Assembly: GCF_042853465.1 (NCBI RefSeq)
Contig: NZ_AP031497.1
Location: 3,968,001 to 4,032,000, forward strand
Reading direction: 5' to 3'
From: Simiduia litorea
GTDB taxonomy: Bacteria; Pseudomonadota; Gammaproteobacteria; Pseudomonadales; Cellvibrionaceae
Length of the DNA: 64,000 nucleotides
In this document: positions 18,143 to 27,404 of the stretch, piece after piece
Numbering within the stretch: position 1 is the first letter of the stretch
Layout of the letters: each line of letters opens with the position of its first letter
Notes under the pieces: generated by a model
What the model saw: the letters and a program-made list of their open reading frames with translations, nothing else
Told to the model about the DNA's origin: nothing
Database searches by the model: none
Program-made: the position numbers and the translations under genes

Positions 18143-18520
18143 ATGAGCGACACCTTTACCATCTCAGACCTCGCGCGCGAGTTCGACATCACCACGCGCA
18201 CCATTCGCTTTTACGAAGATAAGGGCCTGCTCAGCCCCATGCGCAAGGGCCAAACGCGGCTCTACAGCCCCGCCGACCGGGTAAAGCTGAAACTCATTTT
18301 GCGCGGCAAACGGCTCGGCCTGAGCCTTGAAGACAGCGGCGAAATCATCGGCATGTACAACCCAGGCTCCGACAACGCCAGCCAGTTAACCCGCCTGATC
18401 GGCAAAATTCAGGAGCGCCGGCAGGCACTCGAAGCACAAAAACGCGATATCGACATCATGTTGGCCGAGCTAGACCAAGCAGAGCAGCGCTGCCAGCAAT
18501 CCCTTAACTCGAAACAATAA
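18143..18520 (+). CDS. liuR: MerR-family regulator of leucine degradation, LiuR
   Basis: 125 aa. N-terminal winged helix of the MerR type (FTISDLAREFDITTRTIRFY, then LYSPADRVKLKLILRGKRLG), C-terminal dimerisation coiled coil (about 80-120). It lacks the metal-binding Cys pattern of metal-sensing MerR proteins. As first gene of the liu operon, 23 bases before liuA, it is by position and length the operon's own regulator; family members respond to branched-chain acyl-CoA intermediates. It probably binds the palindrome at 18064. Confidence 0.88.
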   Translation: MSDTFTISDLAREFDITTRTIRFYEDKGLLSPMRKGQTRLYSPADRVKLKLILRGKRLGLSLEDSGEIIGMYNPGSDNASQLTRLIGKIQERRQALEAQKRDIDIMLAELDQAEQRCQQSLNSKQ

Positions 18521-18543
18521 TCCGACTTTAGCGAGGACACCCC

Positions 18544-19713
18544 ATGAGCTTTCCCTACCCCACATTAAACTTTGGCCTTGGTGAAGATATCGACATGCTG
18601 CGCGACAGCGTCTACCAGTTCAGCCAAGGTGAACTGGCACCACGCGCCGCGCAAATCGACAGCGACAACGAATTCCCCATGGATATGTGGAAGAAGTTTG
18701 GCGACATGGGCCTGCTCGGTATGACCGTCAAAGAAGAGTACGGCGGCACGAACATGGGCTACCTAGCGCACGTGGTTGCCATGGAAGAAATTTCCCGCGC
18801 CTCGGCCTCGGTGGGTTTATCTTACGGCGCTCACTCGAATTTATGCGTCAACCAAATTCACAAAAACGGCACCGAAGCACAGAAGCAAAAATACTTGCCA
18901 AAATTATGCAGCGGCGAACACATTGGCGCGCTTGCCATGAGTGAACCCAACGCCGGCAGCGACGTGGTATCGATGAAATTGCGCGCCGAGAAAAAAGGCG
19001 ACCACTATGTGTTGAACGGCAACAAAATGTGGATCACCAACGGCCCCGACGCCCACACCTATGTGATCTACGCTAAAACCGATATCAATGCCGGCTCCAA
19101 AGGCATGACCGCGTTTATCGTCGAACGCGACTACAAAGGCTTTTCTCGCCATCAAAAGCTCGACAAACTCGGCATGCGCGGCTCCAATACTTGCGAACTG
19201 GTATTCCAAGATTGCGAAGTACCGGCTGAAAATATTCTCGGCGGCGAGGGTCGCGGTGTTGCGGTATTGATGAGTGGTTTAGATTACGAGCGCACGGTAT
19301 TGTCCGGCGGCCCAACCGGCATCATGACTGCTTGTATGGATATCGTGGTGCCCTATGTGCACGACCGCAAACAATTCAACCAAAGCATCGGCCAATTCCA
19401 ATTGGTGCAGGGCAAGCTAGCCGACATGTACGCCGGTATGAACGCCTCTAAATCCTATTTGTACAACGTGGCAAAAGCCTGCGATCGCGGTGAAGAGTCG
19501 CGCAAAGATGCCGCCGCCGTCATCTTATACACCGCTGAAATGGCGACCAAAATGGCGCTCGATGCCATCCAACTCTTAGGCGGCAACGGTTACATCAACG
19601 AATTCGCCACCGGCCGTTTATTGCGCGACGCCAAATTGTACGAAATCGGTGCCGGCACCAGTGAAATTCGCCGCATGTTGATTGGCCGCGAATTGTTTAA
19701 CGAAACGAAATAA
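18544..19713 (+). CDS. liuA: Isovaleryl-CoA dehydrogenase
   Basis: 389 aa flavoprotein that oxidises isovaleryl-CoA to 3-methylcrotonyl-CoA in leucine breakdown, passing electrons to ETF. Acyl-CoA dehydrogenase signatures: ALAMSEPNAGSDVVSM, KMWITNGPDA and C-terminal QLLGGNGYINEFATGRLLRD. The catalytic Glu is at residue 249 in LDYERTVLSGG, the position typical of isovaleryl-CoA dehydrogenases rather than of medium-chain enzymes. AGCGAGGA-type ribosome site precedes the ATG. Confidence 0.95.
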   Translation: MSFPYPTLNFGLGEDIDMLRDSVYQFSQGELAPRAAQIDSDNEFPMDMWKKFGDMGLLGMTVKEEYGGTNMGYLAHVVAMEEISRASASVGLSYGAHSNLCVNQIHKNGTEAQKQKYLPKLCSGEHIGALAMSEPNAGSDVVSMKLRAEKKGDHYVLNGNKMWITNGPDAHTYVIYAKTDINAGSKGMTAFIVERDYKGFSRHQKLDKLGMRGSNTCELVFQDCEVPAENILGGEGRGVAVLMSGLDYERTVLSGGPTGIMTACMDIVVPYVHDRKQFNQSIGQFQLVQGKLADMYAGMNASKSYLYNVAKACDRGEESRKDAAAVILYTAEMATKMALDAIQLLGGNGYINEFATGRLLRDAKLYEIGAGTSEIRRMLIGRELFNETK

Positions 19714-19723
19714 AAAAAGTATT

Positions 19724-19819
19724 CAGCCTACAGGATACAGTTAACAGGAAAAACGAACATTAAAGGCGCAGCAGAATGCCAACGCTTCGCCCGTCCTGTT
19801 AGCTGTCAACTGTAAACTG
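19724..19819. repeat. Intergenic inverted repeat between liuA and liuB
   Basis: Left arm 19724-19749 and right arm 19794-19819 pair at about 20 of 26 positions and both end in ACAGGA/TCCTGT. A related structure sits between liuD and liuE, with the same CTGTCAACTG and TGTAAACT words. It may be a REP-like element, an RNA-processing or -stability element, or both. Confidence 0.6.
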
Positions 19820-19851
19820 CTTTTTGAGAGCGACAAAGGAGCGTTCCTGTT

Positions 19852-21459
19852 ATGCCTATTTTAAAAACGCAGATTAATCCGCGCGCGGAAGATTTCATGG
19901 CCAATGCCGAGCATTTGCAGGCACAAGTCGATGACCTGCAGAAAACCTTGCTCTCTATTCACCAAGGTGGCGGCGAAAAAGCTCAGGCTCGGCACGTCGA
20001 GCGCGGAAAATTGTTGGCGCGCGATCGCATCGATGCCCTGCTCGATCCCGGCTCACCGTTTTTAGAATTATCGGCATTAGCCGCGCACGGGGTTTACGAT
20101 GAATCCGTGCCGGCGGCTGGTGTTATCACTGGCATCGGCCGCGTTAACGGCCAAGAGTGTATTATCGTTGCCAACGACGCGACGGTTAAAGGTGGCTCTT
20201 ACTACCCGCTCTCAGTAAAAAAACATCTGCGCGCGCAAACCATTGCCGATCAAAATAATCTCCCGTGCATTTATTTGGTTGATTCCGGTGGCGCAAATTT
20301 GCCGCGCCAAGACGATGTGTTTCCCGATCGCGAGCACTTCGGCCGCATCTTTTTTAATCAGGCTAACATGTCGGCGAAAGGCATAGCGCAAATTGCCGCG
20401 GTGATGGGTTCTTGTACCGCCGGCGGCGCCTATGTACCGGCGATGGCCGATGAATCCATTATCGTCAAAGAACAAGGCACCATCTTTTTAGGTGGCCCGC
20501 CACTGGTGAAAGCCGCCACCGGCGAAGTGGTTTCGGCAGAAGATTTAGGTGGCGCCGATGTGCATTGCCGCACCTCCGGTGTAGCTGATCATTTTGCCCA
20601 AAACGATCACCACGCTTTACAACTGGTGCGCAACGCCGTGGGTCGGTTAAATCGCAAAAAGCCGCAGCAACTCGATGTGCGCGATGCCGTCGAGCCCTTG
20701 TACGACGCCAAAGAGATTTACGGTGTTATCCCCAAAGATACGCGCAAACCCTACGACGTGCGCGAGGTAATTGCACGCATCGTCGATGGTTCAGAATTCG
20801 ACGAATTCAAAGCGCTGTACGGCACCACCTTGGTGTGTGGCTTCGCCCGCATTTATGGCTACCCCGTAGGCATAGTGGCCAACAACGGCATTTTATTTAG
20901 CGAGTCGGCCCAGAAAGGCGCGCACTTTGTCGAACTCTGCGCCCAGCGAAAAATCCCCTTGATATTTTTGCAAAACATTACTGGCTTCATGGTTGGTCGC
21001 CAGTACGAAGCCGGCGGTATCGCCAAGCATGGCGCAAAAATGGTTACCGCCGTGGCCTGTGCACAAGTGCCAAAACTTACCGTGTTAATTGGCGGCTCCT
21101 TTGGCGCTGGTAATTACGGTATGTGTGGCCGCGCCTACGATCCACGCTTTTTATTCATGTGGCCAAACGCGCGTATCTCCGTGATGGGTGGCGAGCAAGC
21201 CGCCGGCGTTTTAGCACAAATCAAAAAAGACCAGATGGAAAAAACCGGCGACAGCTGGACGGCGGAAGAAGAGGCGGCCTTTAAGCAACCTGTTATCGAC
21301 ACCTACGAGCAGCAAGGTCATCCCTACTACGCCTCCGCGCGCCTGTGGGATGACGGCGTGATCGATCCCGCCGATACCCGTCGCGTGCTGGGCTTAGCAC
21401 TTTCTGCCAGCCTTAATAAAACTATCGATGACACACGCTTTGGCGTGTTCCGCATGTAG
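19852..21459 (+). CDS. liuB: 3-methylcrotonyl-CoA carboxylase, beta (carboxyltransferase) subunit
   Basis: 535 aa. Transfers CO2 from biotin to 3-methylcrotonyl-CoA. Conserved carboxyltransferase stretches: KLLARDRIDALLDPGSPFLE, PCIYLVDSGGANLPRQDDVF, CTAGGAYVPAMADE, FLQNITGFMVGRQYEAGGIAKHGAKM (split here as two known motifs) and IGGSFGAGNYGMCGRAY. The oxyanion-forming glycines are in place. Pairs with LiuD. A ribosome site AAGGAG lies before the ATG, downstream of the intergenic repeat. Confidence 0.95.
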   Translation: MPILKTQINPRAEDFMANAEHLQAQVDDLQKTLLSIHQGGGEKAQARHVERGKLLARDRIDALLDPGSPFLELSALAAHGVYDESVPAAGVITGIGRVNGQECIIVANDATVKGGSYYPLSVKKHLRAQTIADQNNLPCIYLVDSGGANLPRQDDVFPDREHFGRIFFNQANMSAKGIAQIAAVMGSCTAGGAYVPAMADESIIVKEQGTIFLGGPPLVKAATGEVVSAEDLGGADVHCRTSGVADHFAQNDHHALQLVRNAVGRLNRKKPQQLDVRDAVEPLYDAKEIYGVIPKDTRKPYDVREVIARIVDGSEFDEFKALYGTTLVCGFARIYGYPVGIVANNGILFSESAQKGAHFVELCAQRKIPLIFLQNITGFMVGRQYEAGGIAKHGAKMVTAVACAQVPKLTVLIGGSFGAGNYGMCGRAYDPRFLFMWPNARISVMGGEQAAGVLAQIKKDQMEKTGDSWTAEEEAAFKQPVIDTYEQQGHPYYASARLWDDGVIDPADTRRVLGLALSASLNKTIDDTRFGVFRM

Positions 21460-21474
21460 CAGGTGGAGCCGACA

Positions 21475-22257
21475 ATGACTATTGATTACCGAAAAGACGC
21501 TCGTGGTGTTGTAACAGTCACCATGAATCAGCCGGACAAACACAACGCCTTCGACGATCAGGTGATCGCGCAGTTGCAAGCCGCGTTCGATAGAGCCAGC
21601 GCCGATAAAAGCGTGCGCGCATTGGTGTTAGCGGCCGAAGGAAAATCTTTTTCCGCCGGTGCCGATCTCGCCTGGATGCAACGCATGGCGAGCTATAGCT
21701 TGGCGGAAAACCGGCGCGACGCCGATGCCCTGGCGAAGATGCTATACACACTAAATCACTTACCATTTCCAACCCTTGCAAAAGTACAGGGCGCGGCTTT
21801 TGGTGGTGCGGTGGGGCTGGTGAGTTGTTGTGATTTAGCCTTTGCCTCTGCGCGCGCAAGTTTTTGTTTGAGCGAAGTTAAAATTGGATTGATCCCAGCC
21901 ACCATCAGCCCCTACGTGATTGCGGCTATGGGCGAGCGCGCCGCGCGCCGTTACTTCCTCACGGCGGAGCGCTTTAACGCTAGTACTGCAAAAGCCATAG
22001 GTTTAGTGAGTGAAGACGTGGCAGAAGCAGAATTAGATCAAGCTGTGGAGACTGCCGTCTGCAACCTATTGAACAACAGCCCAGCGGCCTTAAGCGCCGC
22101 CAAACAATTGGTTTTTGATGTGGCCAACCGCCCCATCAGCCAAGCATTAGTTGATGACACCAGCGCGCGCATTGCTGCAATTCGCGTATCGGAGGAGGGT
22201 CAGGAAGGCTTGCAAGCGTTCCTGCACAAACGCAAACCGCAGTGGCAGGCCTCTTAG
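21475..22257 (+). CDS. liuC: Methylglutaconyl-CoA hydratase (enoyl-CoA hydratase family)
   Basis: 260 aa crotonase-fold enzyme; hydrates 3-methylglutaconyl-CoA to HMG-CoA. Oxyanion-hole motifs GKSFSAGADLAWM and GAAFGGAVGLVSCCDLAFAS, then SEVKIGLIPATISPYV with the catalytic Glu region. Start taken at ATG 21475, with AGGTGGAG about 6 bases before it, rather than the GTG at 21463 that lies too close to liuB. The order liuB-liuC-liuD supports the specific assignment. Confidence 0.93.
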   Translation: MTIDYRKDARGVVTVTMNQPDKHNAFDDQVIAQLQAAFDRASADKSVRALVLAAEGKSFSAGADLAWMQRMASYSLAENRRDADALAKMLYTLNHLPFPTLAKVQGAAFGGAVGLVSCCDLAFASARASFCLSEVKIGLIPATISPYVIAAMGERAARRYFLTAERFNASTAKAIGLVSEDVAEAELDQAVETAVCNLLNNSPAALSAAKQLVFDVANRPISQALVDDTSARIAAIRVSEEGQEGLQAFLHKRKPQWQAS

Positions 22258-22266
22258 GGAGAAAAC

Positions 22267-24276
22267 ATGTTTAGTAAAATATTAATCGCCAATCGCGGTG
22301 AAATTGCTTGCCGCGTTATTCGCACGGCGCGCAAGTTAGGCATAAGAACCGTCGCCGTCTACTCAGACGCCGATCGCCACAGCTTGCACGTCGCCATGGC
22401 CGACGAAGCCATTCATATAGGCGCCGCGCCGTCGCGCGAAAGTTATTTGTGCGGCGACAAAATTCTAGCTGCTGCGCTGAAAACCAACGCCCAAGCGATT
22501 CATCCTGGCTACGGTTTTCTGTCGGAAAACGCAGGCTTTGCCAAAGCCTGTGCCGAAAAAGGCGTAGTGTTTATCGGCCCACCGCTGGGCGCGATCGAAG
22601 CTATGGGTTCAAAGTCGGCCGCCAAAACCATTATGGAAAAAGCTGGCGTACCGCTCGTACCTGGCTATCACGGCGACGACCAATCACCCGCGCTGATTAA
22701 AAAACACGCCAATGCCATGGGCTACCCCGTGCTGTTAAAAGCGGCGGCGGGCGGCGGCGGCAAGGGTATGCGTCAAGTTTGGTCGGAAGCAGAGTTCGAC
22801 GAAGCTCTAAACGCGGCTAAGCGCGAAGCCATGAACGCCTTTGGCGACGATAAAATGTTAGTTGAGAAATACCTTACTCAACCGCGCCACGTTGAAATCC
22901 AAGTGTTCTGCGATAACCACAGCAACGGCGTTTATCTTTTCGAACGCGATTGCAGTGTCCAGCGTCGGCACCAAAAAGTGGTGGAAGAGGCACCAGCACC
23001 GGGCATGGACCCAGCACTGCGCTCGGCCATGGGCGAAGCGGCACTCACCGCCGCGCAAGCCATTAGCTATGCCGGTGCGGGCACGGTGGAATTTCTGCTA
23101 GATCACGACGGGTCCTTTTATTTCATGGAAATGAACACCCGCCTGCAAGTCGAGCATCCCGTCACCGAAATGATTACGCACCAAGATTTGGTTGAATGGC
23201 AATTGCGCGTAGCCGCCGATGAAATTTTGCCGCTCACGCAAGATCAGTTGCGTATAGACGGTCACGCCTTCGAGGCGCGCATTTACGCCGAAGATCCAGA
23301 CAACGACTTCTTACCCGTCACCGGCACTTTGTCGTATCTGGAAACGCCACTAGAAAGCCAGTATGTGCGCGTAGAAACTGGCGTGCGCCAAGGCGATGAG
23401 GTCAGTGTGTATTACGATCCAATGATCGCCAAACTGGTCGTCTGGGGGCGAGATCGCGATAGCGCGTTGCGCCGTTTGCAACAAGCGCTGAGCGAATACC
23501 GCATTGGCGGCATGACCACTAATTTATCTTTCCTGTATAACCTCATCAGCACCGAGCCTTTTCGCGCTGCGGATTTAGATACCGGATTTATTGAGAAACA
23601 CCAGTCGCTTATTTTTAAGAAAGATGGTGAGCTGCTGGAACAATACTTGCCATTTGCTGCACTGTATTTGGCGCTTGCGCAAACACAAGCAGCGCTAGCC
23701 GCCGCCCACACCGACACCAACTCGCCGTGGAACCGCGCCGATGCCTGGCGCGTACACGGCAGCCGACAGCACAAGTTTTCCATTTTAGTGCACGGCACTG
23801 AGCATCATTTATTGGTCGATCAACAAGGTGATGGCCCAAGCACGCGCTACTTGGTATCTCACAACGGCCAGACCCGCACCCTACAGGGCAATCTCGTGGG
23901 CAACCATTTAATCGCCGACATGGATGGCCACCGGCAGAAATTACAAGTCACTGAAGACAACAACCACATCAGTCTTTTCTGTAATAATCATGCGCTAAAT
24001 TTCTCGCGCCTATTACCAGACATTGCTGACCAAGCCGACATGCAACACGCTGGCGGCCTCACCGCGCCCATGAATGGCACCCTGGTGACCCAGTTGGTTG
24101 ACGTCGGCCAAATTGTAGCCGCTGGAACACCGCTGCTCGTGATGGAGGCCATGAAAATGGAGCACACCATCAAAGCGCCAGCTGCCGGGCAGGTAAAGCA
24201 ATTCTTTTTTGCCGCAGGAGAATTAGTCGACGGGGGCGCCTTACTGTTGGATTTTGAAAAGAAGGAAAAGGAGTAA
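22267..24276 (+). CDS. liuD: 3-methylcrotonyl-CoA carboxylase, alpha (biotin carboxylase) subunit
   Basis: 669 aa. Biotin carboxylase N-domain (FSKILIANRGEIACRVIRTA), ATP-grasp with the Gly-rich loop KAAAGGGGKGMR and metal-binding MEMNTRLQVEHPVTEM, then a middle domain and a C-terminal biotinyl domain whose biotin-accepting Lys is residue 630 in VMEAMKMEHT. With LiuB it makes the biotin-dependent carboxylase of leucine catabolism. Nine bases follow liuC; AGGGAG precedes the ATG. Confidence 0.96.
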   Translation: MFSKILIANRGEIACRVIRTARKLGIRTVAVYSDADRHSLHVAMADEAIHIGAAPSRESYLCGDKILAAALKTNAQAIHPGYGFLSENAGFAKACAEKGVVFIGPPLGAIEAMGSKSAAKTIMEKAGVPLVPGYHGDDQSPALIKKHANAMGYPVLLKAAAGGGGKGMRQVWSEAEFDEALNAAKREAMNAFGDDKMLVEKYLTQPRHVEIQVFCDNHSNGVYLFERDCSVQRRHQKVVEEAPAPGMDPALRSAMGEAALTAAQAISYAGAGTVEFLLDHDGSFYFMEMNTRLQVEHPVTEMITHQDLVEWQLRVAADEILPLTQDQLRIDGHAFEARIYAEDPDNDFLPVTGTLSYLETPLESQYVRVETGVRQGDEVSVYYDPMIAKLVVWGRDRDSALRRLQQALSEYRIGGMTTNLSFLYNLISTEPFRAADLDTGFIEKHQSLIFKKDGELLEQYLPFAALYLALAQTQAALAAAHTDTNSPWNRADAWRVHGSRQHKFSILVHGTEHHLLVDQQGDGPSTRYLVSHNGQTRTLQGNLVGNHLIADMDGHRQKLQVTEDNNHISLFCNNHALNFSRLLPDIADQADMQHAGGLTAPMNGTLVTQLVDVGQIVAAGTPLLVMEAMKMEHTIKAPAAGQVKQFFFAAGELVDGGALLLDFEKKEKE

Positions 24277-24405
24277 ACAGTTTACAGCGTACAGGAAGGG
24301 CAAAATCAATATCAGCAGCAATGATCGCAGCACCGCTGGATAATTATTTCCGCGCTGTTGCTCCTCGTTTGTCCTGTAAACTGTCAACTGCCATCTGTAA
24401 ACTTA
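24277..24405. repeat. Intergenic inverted repeat between liuD and liuE
   Basis: ACAGTTTACAG (24277-24287) and its exact complement CTGTAAACTGT (24374-24384) enclose about 86 bases; further CTGTAAACT copies follow at 24395 and 24413. The arms carry the same ACAGGA/TCCTGT and CTGTCAACTG words as the repeat between liuA and liuB. Confidence 0.6.
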
Positions 24406-24436
24406 AAAAAACTGTAAACTTTTAAAAAGGTTTTCT

Positions 24437-25351
24437 ATGAAATTTCCAAGCGCCGTAAAAATTGTTGAAGTTGGCCCACGCGATGGTTTGCAAAATGAAA
24501 AGCAACCTATTTCGGTAGAGGCGAAAGTTGCACTCATCAATACGCTCGCCGATGCCGGCCTGCGCAACATTGAAGCGGGCAGTTTTGTAAATCCAAAATG
24601 GGTACCGCAAATGGCGGGCAGCGAAGAGGTTTTTCAAAACATAGCGCGCAAAGCCGGGGTTAGTTACGCCGCACTCACACCGAACATGATGGGCTTTGAG
24701 CGAGCCATGGCTGCTGGTGCGACCGAGGTAGCCATTTTTGCCGCCGCCTCCGAGGCCTTTAGCCAGAAAAACATCAACTGTTCTATCGCCGAGAGTATCG
24801 AGCGCTTCGCGCCGATTTTACAAGCGGCACAGGCGCAAAACCTACCCGTGCGCGGCTATGTCTCTTGCATTGCGGGCTGCCCCTATGAAGGTGAGATTTC
24901 GGCAAGCAAAGTGGCGGAGGTCTCTGATATTTTATTTCAGGCTGGCTGCTATGAAGTATCCTTGGGCGACACCATTGGCACAGGCACACCGGCGATTATC
25001 GAGCGCGTTGTTGATTTAACCAGCAAGAAAATTCCCATGTCGCAACTCGCATTACATGCACACGATACCTATGGCCAAGCCATCGCCAACATCTACCGCG
25101 CCTTGCAAATGGGCATGTCAGTTTTCGATAGTTCCATCGCCGGCCTCGGCGGCTGCCCCTATGCAAAAGGTGCCTCGGGCAATGTCGCCACTGAAGACGT
25201 AGTCTACCTACTCAGCGGACTTGGTATCCAACACGGTATCGACCTGCCGAAACTTCTCCATGCTGCGCAAGGAATCTGCACAGTGTTGGGCCGAGAAACA
25301 CATTCAAAAGCCGGCAGAGCACTGGCTGGAACCCTCTGCGTCGATATTTAG
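24437..25351 (+). CDS. liuE: Hydroxymethylglutaryl-CoA lyase
   Basis: 304 aa TIM-barrel enzyme; splits HMG-CoA into acetoacetate and acetyl-CoA, the last liu step. Signature regions: VEVGPRDGLQNE (metal-binding Asp), SLGDTIGTGTP, LALHAHDTYGQA (His-x-His metal ligands) and GLGGCPYAKGASGNVATED with the catalytic Cys. AAAAAGG lies before the ATG. Last gene of the operon. Confidence 0.96.
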   Translation: MKFPSAVKIVEVGPRDGLQNEKQPISVEAKVALINTLADAGLRNIEAGSFVNPKWVPQMAGSEEVFQNIARKAGVSYAALTPNMMGFERAMAAGATEVAIFAAASEAFSQKNINCSIAESIERFAPILQAAQAQNLPVRGYVSCIAGCPYEGEISASKVAEVSDILFQAGCYEVSLGDTIGTGTPAIIERVVDLTSKKIPMSQLALHAHDTYGQAIANIYRALQMGMSVFDSSIAGLGGCPYAKGASGNVATEDVVYLLSGLGIQHGIDLPKLLHAAQGICTVLGRETHSKAGRALAGTLCVDI

Positions 25352-25369
25352 CTCCCTGTCGATTGAACT

Positions 25370-25396
25370 GGCGCCACATAGGGTTTATGTAGCGCC
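25370..25396. terminator. Hairpin between convergent liuE and acetyltransferase gene
   Basis: GGCGCCACATA and TATGTAGCGCC form a 10-pair stem with one mismatch around a 5-base loop. There is no T tract, so it is terminator-like only. Confidence 0.4.
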
Positions 25397-25412
25397 TCAG
25401 CAAGCCATCCAT

Positions 25413-25961
25413 TTATCGCAACTGCCGCTGGTAATAAACCACTTCACTGTCACCGAGAGGGTCGCGATGCAAACCCGTCTTCACGAACCTCATACCCAGC
25501 TTTTTCATGACTGAAATAGACGCCACATTGTCCGGCAAAGCTATTGCAGACAGAGTCTTAACCTCTGAGCAATCGCTCAGCGCATTTGCAATGTGCAGCG
25601 CAGCCTCAGTGCAGTAGCCTTTACCCCAACTCGCCTGCAGAAAACGCCAACCCAGTTCGAGATTATTCCACTCGGGTGCATCGGTGAAAAAATCTGTCGG
25701 CCGAACTAAAATCCAGCCAATGAACTGATTGGTTTCAATCACACAGACCTTCCACAAGCCCCAGCCTTTCAGCGGGTTGCGGTAACTCAACATGCGCGGC
25801 ACCATAACGGTTTCAATCGTTTCGCGCGAATTAGGCGTGCCACCATTGATGTACTTCATTACTTCCGGATCTTGGTCCAATTCAAACAGCAGCTCGGCGT
25901 CAGCTTCATCCATGAGAGCGTAAGTTAGGCGCTTAGAAGCAGCAACGGTAAAATTCGACAT
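25413..25961 (-). CDS. GNAT acetyltransferase, RimJ/RimL type
   Basis: 182 aa. Opens with TKRLTYAL-like strand (SKRLTYALMDEAD), then DPEVMKYINGG, LELGWRFLQASWGKGYCTEA (acetyl-CoA loop), and ALPDNVASISVMKKLGMRF. These are the features of the RimJ/RimL branch, which acetylates N-terminal amines of proteins or small amines. Substrate not predictable. Convergent with the liu operon and apparently independent. Confidence 0.85.
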   Translation of the reverse strand: MSNFTVAASKRLTYALMDEADAELLFELDQDPEVMKYINGGTPNSRETIETVMVPRMLSYRNPLKGWGLWKVCVIETNQFIGWILVRPTDFFTDAPEWNNLELGWRFLQASWGKGYCTEAALHIANALSDCSEVKTLSAIALPDNVASISVMKKLGMRFVKTGLHRDPLGDSEVVYYQRQLR

Positions 25962-26122
25962 AAATTGATCCCATCATGAACCTAACCCAATAACCTGGGT
26001 CATCACGCAACACTGAAAACAGCACCATAAACTGCAGGATGGCTGAACCATAAAGTATTCTAGTATTTATACCTAAGGCGGCGCCCACCACAAATAATCC
26101 AATATCGATTTTTTCTATTTGG

Positions 26123-26359
26123 TTACCAACCTTCCCGCTTAAAAATTCTTTTGCTGGATGCAGGGTTGGCTTTTAGTGCCTCAACCGGCCGTATCGGCCG
26201 CTCGACTAGATTGCCGCCGCAGTTTGGACAGATACAGCGAAACTTTTCTACCGCGCAACGCTTGCAAAATGTGCACTCAAAAGTACATATCAACGCGTCA
26301 TCTGACGCCGGCGGCAAATCTTTGTCACAAGCTTCACAATTCGGCCTCAACTGCAACAT
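26123..26359 (-). CDS. DUF1272 zinc-binding protein
   Basis: 78 aa. The start MLQLRPNC at 26359 fits the family better than the TTG six bases upstream. Eight Cys in paired arrangement (CEAC, CTFEC, CKRC, CICPNCGG) point to a two-zinc ring-like fold; DUF1272 proteins all share LRPNCExCDKDLPP and FECTFC. Function unknown. Isolated gene. Confidence 0.85.
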   Translation of the reverse strand: MLQLRPNCEACDKDLPPASDDALICTFECTFCKRCAVEKFRCICPNCGGNLVERPIRPVEALKANPASSKRIFKREGW

Positions 26360-26440
26360 AATCAACCTCGAGATTTATCTATCAGCACATCAATTGCGTT
26401 AATAAAAATATATCTACAAAACATTTGCTTTGACGTGACA

Positions 26441-26899
26441 CTACATATTTTCGCGATGCCCGTAACTTAGCACACGTGTTATCTGCCAGTTACCCTGAAT
26501 GTTTCGCCATACCATGACAAAGTCGGCTTTCCCCTCACAAGTTTTCGTTTTGGTTTGACAAAAAATATGCTCACCCGTTGTGATTGCGCCAAAGTCTTTT
26601 ATCGGGCTATCGCTTAGGCTTCCAGCAACGAGTTCCCTTGTATAATTACCACAAGCAAATTGCTTAGTGTTGGCAATCATCGTATCGCGATCCCACGTAA
26701 CACCACCGGCATCGTGATAAAACTCAACATCCACGGCAAAATAAGCCGCATGTTTATTTAACTCTTGCGCATTGTCGCAAGCATTGAAGGACTCGAAAAC
26801 CGCGGCATCCAATAAGGCCATCGTTTCAAATAAGGGTCGATCGGCGGCTAACACAGGCACGCAAAAAAATGCCAAAGCCCCTAAACATAATTTTTTCAT
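26441..26899 (-). CDS. Secreted NTF2-like (DUF4440-type) protein
   Basis: 152 aa with a signal peptide (cleaved after VPVLA). The mature domain follows the NTF2-like pattern: helix with MALLDAAVFESFNACD, then FAVDVEFYHDAGGVTWDRDTM, then strand ADFVMVWRNIQGNWQITRVLSYGH. Such domains serve as small ligand pockets or enzymes and the substrate cannot be read off. It begins 16 bases after the nfeD stop, so it probably belongs to the stomatin-nfeD transcript. Confidence 0.7.
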   Translation of the reverse strand: MKKLCLGALAFFCVPVLAADRPLFETMALLDAAVFESFNACDNAQELNKHAAYFAVDVEFYHDAGGVTWDRDTMIANTKQFACGNYTRELVAGSLSDSPIKDFGAITTGEHIFCQTKTKTCEGKADFVMVWRNIQGNWQITRVLSYGHRENM

Positions 26900-26915
26900 G
26901 CCTGTTATTATTCCG

Positions 26916-27389
26916 TTAAACGAGCGGCGTCACCTTGAAAACCCCAACGTCCACCGAGCTTACTTTTACAGTCTGACCGGCACTGAGCTCTTTTAGACCG
27001 CACGCGGGGTCCAGAACAATGCGCCAACTCACACCCGAATACTGCAATTGCCCAGGCACTGTGAGACTAACATCCGTTGTCAGCACAAATTCGTGACCCA
27101 CTAGATCACTGCTGTTATCCTTCTCTGGCACTGCATTCGCCTGTAGCTTCTTTAAAGGTTGCCACAACAATGCGGCCAGGACACCAGCGCTAACGCCGGT
27201 TGCAGAAATGCCGGCAATCCACGTCTCGGGCAAAATACCCACCAGCATTAATAGGCCACTGGCGAGCGCGCCAAGACCAGCAAACAGGAACACACCGGCG
27301 GCAAAACCGATCAACACTTCCAGTGCCAGAAGTGCCACGCCTGCAACTAACCAGAATTCAGCTTGATGACTCGCTATATAGTCCATCAT
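26916..27389 (-). CDS. nfeD: NfeD-like membrane protein (short form)
   Basis: 157 aa. Membrane helices in the first 80 residues, then a C-terminal OB-fold (about 95-157: LVGHEFVLTTDVSLTVPGQLQ ... VKVSSVDVGVFKVTPL). Short NfeD proteins partner stomatin-type SPFH proteins in membranes and are usually encoded next to them, as here with the SPFH gene 15 bases upstream. TAGGAG lies 8 bases before the first of two adjacent ATG codons. Confidence 0.85.
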   Translation of the reverse strand: MMDYIASHQAEFWLVAGVALLALEVLIGFAAGVFLFAGLGALASGLLMLVGILPETWIAGISATGVSAGVLAALLWQPLKKLQANAVPEKDNSSDLVGHEFVLTTDVSLTVPGQLQYSGVSWRIVLDPACGLKELSAGQTVKVSSVDVGVFKVTPLV

Positions 27390-27404
27390 GAATGCGGCTC
27401 CTAC

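Noticed and set aside
23412..23798. 128-codon minus frame inside liuD
   Set aside because: Lies wholly opposite the biotin carboxylase sequence, no motif; shadow frame.
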